NCBI RefSeq assembly: GCF_000725545.1
Contig: NZ_JNZP01000005.1
Span: 262,849 to 326,848, forward strand
DNA: 64,000 nt
Reading direction: 5' to 3'
Source of the DNA: Streptomyces exfoliatus
Lineage (GTDB): Bacteria; Actinomycetota; Actinomycetes; Streptomycetales; Streptomycetaceae
Under the pieces are notes generated by a model. That model saw nothing but the letters and a program-made list of their open reading frames with translations, made no database searches and was not told the DNA's origin. Numbering within the stretch: the stretch's first letter is position 1; the number at the start of each line of letters is the position of its first letter. The translations under genes and the position numbers were made by a program. This document shows, one piece after another, positions 60,615 through 64,000 of this stretch.

Positions 60615-60659
60615 GGCGCGCGCCCACGAGCTTGCCGCGGCGCTTGCCCGGGCCCGCCC

Positions 60660-61130
60660 CTACCGGTGCTGGTCCGGGAGGCCGCTCGTGCCCGCCGCGT
60701 TGTAGCGGAGCAGATAGGCGGCGAAGCCGGCCAGGTCGTCGGCGGACCAGTCCTTGAGGCGCTCCTGATAGGCCGCGAGCCGGCTCGTCTGCGCCGCGGC
60801 CAGGACCTTGGCGCCTGCCTCGGTGGGATGCAGGACCTGGACGCGATGGTCGTCGGGCGCGGGGCGCCGCTCGACGAAGCCGAGCTTCTCCAGGCCCGCT
60901 AGCTGGCGGCTGACCGTCGACTTGTCCAGCAGGTAGTGGGCCGCGAGATCGGTCGCGCGGCAGCCGCGCTGCTCCTCGATATGGGCGAGGAGGGTGTACG
61001 AGACGAGCGGCAGTTCGGGGTGGACCCGGGCCGCCGCGGCGCGGGCCCGGCGGGCGAAGGCCGTCAGTTCGCGCTGGATGACGTCCACCGACGCCTCGCG
61101 TGGTGGCTGCTGTGCGTCGGCGCCGGTCAT
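60660..61130 (-). CDS. MarR-family regulator
   Basis: A 156-residue winged-helix protein: TDLAAHYLLDKSTVSRQLAGL is the recognition helix and ERRPAPDDHRVQVLHPTEAG the wing with the typical DxR. ATG 61130 preferred; the frame is open 13 codons further. It is divergent from the membrane protein gene and probably represses both genes through the palindrome between them. Confidence 0.92.
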   Translation of the reverse strand: MTGADAQQPPREASVDVIQRELTAFARRARAAAARVHPELPLVSYTLLAHIEEQRGCRATDLAAHYLLDKSTVSRQLAGLEKLGFVERRPAPDDHRVQVLHPTEAGAKVLAAAQTSRLAAYQERLKDWSADDLAGFAAYLLRYNAAGTSGLPDQHR

Positions 61131-61178
61131 GGGGGCTCCCTCGTCGTTCTGGGGCGGCTCGCCCGTCACACACTTTCG

Positions 61179-61193
61179 GTTGTATAGTACAAC
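61179..61193. promoter_or_regulatory. MarR-type operator palindrome
   Basis: GTTGTATAGTACAAC is a near-perfect 15-bp palindrome (arms GTTGTA/TACAAC) in the divergent gap, in A/T-rich surroundings. A further half site GTTGTA lies at 61203-61208. Its size and place are typical of MarR operators. Confidence 0.75.
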
Positions 61194-61230
61194 GGTTCTT
61201 TAGTTGTAAAAGCCAACCATGGAGGTTCCG

Positions 61231-62304
61231 GTGACCACAGGACCGAACACCGACGGGGCGGCGTTGCGGCATGTCCTCGGACATCTGCTCACCCCGCTGC
61301 TGATGTGCGTCGGCATGGGACTCGCCTACCTCGGCGCCTTCCACGCCCCCGAAGCCCACGATCTGCGCGTCGACGTCGTCGGCTCCGGACCCACCGCCCA
61401 GGTCCTCGCCCAGACCCTCCACGACAAGGGCGACGGCGCCCTCGACGTCCGTACCGTCGCCGACCGGGCCGCGGCGATCACCGCCCTGCGCGAGCAGGAC
61501 AGCTACGGCGCCTACGTCCCCGGCGAGAAGCCCGAGCTGCTCGTCGCCTCGGCCTCCTCCGACACCAGCGCCATGGCCGTCGAGAAGGTGTTCACCAAGG
61601 TCGCTGCCGCTCAGGACGCCCCGCTCAAGGTCACCGACGTGGCCCCCGTCGCCTCCGGCGACCCCACAGGGCAGGGCGTCTTCTTCCTGCTCGTCGCCCT
61701 CAGCATCGGCGCGTACGCCTCGGTCGCCGTCATCGGCGGAGCCGGCTCCGTCCTCCCCCTGCGGATCAGGGCCCTCCTCGCCGCCGGGATGTCGCTCGTC
61801 GTCAGCCTCATCGGCACCCTCTTCGCCGGACCGCTCTTCCACCTGGTCGATCAGGGCCTCGGGGGCGTCTGGGCACTGTCCTGGCTCTACACGGCCGGAA
61901 TCCTGCTCGTCGGCGTCGGCCTCCACACCTTCCTGCGCCGCTGGACCACGCTCGGCGTGATGGTGCTCTTCGTCATGCTCAACTTCACCAGCTCGGGCGG
62001 CATCTACCGGCCCGAACTCCAGCCCGGCTTCTTCGGCGCGCTCCACGCCTTCTGGAACGGCGCGGGCTTTGTCGAGGGCGTCCGCGCCCACGTGTACTTC
62101 GACGGGCACGCGCTCGGCGGACACGTTCTCGTCCTCGTCCTCTGGCTCCTCGCCGGAATCGCCCTCGTCGTCGCCGCCGGGCTCACCGAGGCCCGCCGGA
62201 GGACTGCGAACACCCGGCCCGACCCGGCGGCGACCCCCACCGCGACCGAGAAGGAAGCAGAGAAGGAAGCAGAGGAGGAGATCGAGGAGGCGGTCGCGGT
62301 CTGA
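61231..62304 (+). CDS. Multi-pass membrane protein with extracellular loop (ABC-2/YhgE-like)
   Basis: About 357 residues. One membrane segment at about 15-40, an extracellular loop of about 125 residues (LRVDVVGSGPTAQVLAQTL; starts after AFHAPEAHD), then five segments (GVFFLLVALSIGAYASVAVI onwards) and a Glu/Lys/Ala-rich tail. This topology resembles YhgE/ABC-2-type permease proteins. With a divergent MarR gene it is likely an inducible efflux or stress protein. GTG 61231 has GGAGG 5 bases upstream; an ATG at 61219 has no ribosome site. Confidence 0.72.
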   Translation: MTTGPNTDGAALRHVLGHLLTPLLMCVGMGLAYLGAFHAPEAHDLRVDVVGSGPTAQVLAQTLHDKGDGALDVRTVADRAAAITALREQDSYGAYVPGEKPELLVASASSDTSAMAVEKVFTKVAAAQDAPLKVTDVAPVASGDPTGQGVFFLLVALSIGAYASVAVIGGAGSVLPLRIRALLAAGMSLVVSLIGTLFAGPLFHLVDQGLGGVWALSWLYTAGILLVGVGLHTFLRRWTTLGVMVLFVMLNFTSSGGIYRPELQPGFFGALHAFWNGAGFVEGVRAHVYFDGHALGGHVLVLVLWLLAGIALVVAAGLTEARRRTANTRPDPAATPTATEKEAEKEAEEEIEEAVAV

Positions 62305-62406
62305 GGTTGTCCACAGGTGCTGTCCACAGGGGGAGACGGCCCCTCGGACCCGACGGTACGGTCAGGGTCGGATGATGTTGGACATCGCATCGGGGGAGGG
62401 CAAGGC

Positions 62407-63867
62407 ATGGACGACACCCAGGCCGTGGTGCCAGGACAGCGCGACAGGGACGCGGCACCGGCCGACGTACGCGTGCCGCACGTGCCGGGGTTCGCGCACC
62501 GCGCCGTCACCGGCGCCGGGACCTCACCCAAGGAATGGGCCAAGGAACTCCGCGAGCGGGTCCCGCGCTCCGCACACCGCCGGCCGGCCCTCGCCGCCGA
62601 CCGCCCGGACGCCGTCCGAGCCGTCGAGGAGTCGAGCCGCGACCGCGTCCCCGAGCTCACGCCGATGCGCGTCGGCAGGATGGCTGCCAGCCCGTTCGCC
62701 TTCCTCCGCGGATCCGCCGGACTCATGGCCCACGACCTCGCCGACACCCCCGTCACCGGCATAGCCGCCCAACTCTGCGGCGACGCGCACGCCGCCAACT
62801 TCGGGCTCTACGGCGACGCCCGCGGCCGGCTCGTCATGGACCTCAACGACTTCGACGAGACCATCGTCGGCCCCTGGGAATGGGACCTCAAGCGCCTCGC
62901 CACCTCCCTGGTGCTCGCCGGCCGGGAAGTCGGCGCGAGCGAGGAGGAATGCCGGGCCGCCGCCTTCGACACCGTCGGCGCCTACCGGCGCACCATGCGG
63001 CTCCTCGCCCGGCTGCCCGCCCTCGACGCCTGGAACGCGATCGCCGACGAGGAACTCGTCTCGCACACCGACGCCCGCGACCTCCTCGGCACCCTGGAAC
63101 GGGTCTCCGCCAAGGCACGCAACAACACCAGCGCCAGATTCGCCGCCAGGTCGACCGAAGCCCTGACCGACGCCGACGGCGGCGGCCGCAGATTCACCGC
63201 CGCACCGCCGGTCCTGCGCAGAATCCCGGACGCCGAGGCCGCCGCGGTCGCCTCCTCCCTCGGCCCCTACCTGGAAACCGTGTCCGAAGACCGGCTGCCG
63301 CTGCTCGCGCGGTACGCCGTCCACGACGTGGCCTTCCGGGTCGTCGGCACCGGCAGCGTCGGCACCCGTTCCTACGTCGTCCTGCTCCTCGACCACCGGG
63401 GCGAGCCGCTGGTCCTCCAGGTGAAGGAGGCCCGGCCGTCCGCCCTGCTGCCCCACCTGCCGGCCGCGGGCTTCGCCGTGCCCGACCCCGGCCACGAGGG
63501 ACGGCGCGTCGTGCTCGGACAGAAGAGGATGCAGGTCGTCAGTGACATCCTGCTCGGCTGGACCACGGTCGAGGGGCGCCCCTTCCAGGTGCGCCAGTTC
63601 CGCAACCGCAAGGGCAGCGTCGACCCCGCCGCGCTCACCACCGACCAGGTCGACGACTACGGCCGGATGACCGGCGCCCTGCTCGCCCGCGCCCACGCCC
63701 ACAGCGCCGACCCGCGCCTCATAGCCGGGTACTGCGGGAAGAACGAGGAGTTCGACGACGCCGTCGCCACCTTCGCCGTCTCCTACGCGGACCGCACCAC
63801 CGCCGACCACGCCGACCTGCTCACGGCCGTCCGCACCGGCCGCATAGCGGCGGAACTGGGCGTCTGA
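62407..63867 (+). CDS. DUF2252 family protein
   Basis: A 486-residue protein of the DUF2252 family, whose fold is related to small-molecule kinases. RVGRMAASPFAFLRGSA, CGDAHAANFGLYG (HxxN-type catalytic loop), MDLNDFDETIVGPWEWDLKR and YGRMTGALLARAHAHSAD are the diagnostic segments. Biochemical function unknown; the DAHxxN and D-x-N-D-F-D pattern suggests phosphotransfer. ATG 62407. Confidence 0.93.
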   Translation: MDDTQAVVPGQRDRDAAPADVRVPHVPGFAHRAVTGAGTSPKEWAKELRERVPRSAHRRPALAADRPDAVRAVEESSRDRVPELTPMRVGRMAASPFAFLRGSAGLMAHDLADTPVTGIAAQLCGDAHAANFGLYGDARGRLVMDLNDFDETIVGPWEWDLKRLATSLVLAGREVGASEEECRAAAFDTVGAYRRTMRLLARLPALDAWNAIADEELVSHTDARDLLGTLERVSAKARNNTSARFAARSTEALTDADGGGRRFTAAPPVLRRIPDAEAAAVASSLGPYLETVSEDRLPLLARYAVHDVAFRVVGTGSVGTRSYVVLLLDHRGEPLVLQVKEARPSALLPHLPAAGFAVPDPGHEGRRVVLGQKRMQVVSDILLGWTTVEGRPFQVRQFRNRKGSVDPAALTTDQVDDYGRMTGALLARAHAHSADPRLIAGYCGKNEEFDDAVATFAVSYADRTTADHADLLTAVRTGRIAAELGV

Positions 63868-63967
63868 CACGCCGGCGGCACCAGGGGGCCCGGCCGGCGG
63901 CCGCACCGCGCTCTGACGACCGCTGCGAGAACGGGGCGCCCGGAGGCAAGGGCATGAGAGGAGAAGG

Positions 63968-64000
63968 GCGGGAGGGGGAGGGGGAGGGGGAGGGGGAGGG
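63968..64000. repeat. GGGGGA repeat run at the window edge
   Basis: Five or more copies of GGGGGA in a row continue to the last base. The gap 63868-64000 has no gene. The tract could form a G-quadruplex on this strand. Confidence 0.85.

Overview
The window is high-GC actinobacterial DNA, almost certainly from a Streptomyces chromosome. The evidence is GC-rich third codon positions, GTG and TTG starts, GTGA/ATGA stop-start overlaps, rare TTA codons, and an origin-proximal core run in the order known from Streptomyces and other actinobacteria (ppiA, rhomboid, crgA, DUF881, sortases, pabA-type glutaminase, pknB, pbpA, ftsW/rodA, PP2C, two FHA genes, tRNA-Leu).

Layout. 1-1974 is the left core flank: the 5' part of a Ser/Thr kinase gene, an XRE regulator and tRNA-Ala(TGC) with its terminator. 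1987-3225 is a small redox module: a MerR/SoxR-type promoter, an NADPH-dependent FMN reductase and convergent soxR. From about 3.2 to 39.7 kb lies a type II polyketide cluster. Its regulators are an OvmZ-like protein and an atypical JadR1-type response regulator carrying a TTA codon. Two ketosynthase systems follow. The first (5.5-12.6 kb) is unusual: an ACP, a ketosynthase-like protein without the active Cys, a KAS III-like enzyme with an altered triad, a shortened KAS III-like protein, an intact ketosynthase, an MFS exporter and a FabG-type ketoreductase. The second is an aromatic minimal PKS split in two parts: KS-alpha and CLF at 12.8-15.4 kb, with the ACP at 22.9 kb. Between and after these parts are a phosphopantetheinyl transferase, acyl-CoA carboxylase genes (the beta-subunit gene is broken), and the angucycline set: UrdE/PgaE-type oxygenase, cyclase, ACP, C-9 ketoreductase, aromatase/cyclase and a UrdM/PgaM-type oxygenase-reductase fusion. 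An exporter, a UrdGT2-like C-glycosyltransferase and five genes for a TDP-2,6-dideoxy-D-hexose (D-olivose type) follow, then a FrnE-like protein, a TetR regulator, a membrane protein and a CrtI-like oxidoreductase.

Taken together, the cluster should make an angucycline with C-linked D-olivose. The extra ketosynthase block has no place in the standard angucycline route. It may build a second acyl chain, as a side chain or a special starter, and is the best candidate here for undescribed chemistry. Two MITE-like inverted-repeat elements sit between PKS genes, and several biosynthetic genes carry short in-frame tandem repeats.

40-56.3 kb is the conserved cell-division, signalling and cell-wall region, with a cluster of DnaA boxes near crgA. 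56.3-64 kb holds a type II thioesterase plus a second Sfp-type PPTase, a two-component system whose kinase has an odd C-terminal membrane segment, a MarR/membrane-protein pair and a DUF2252 protein.
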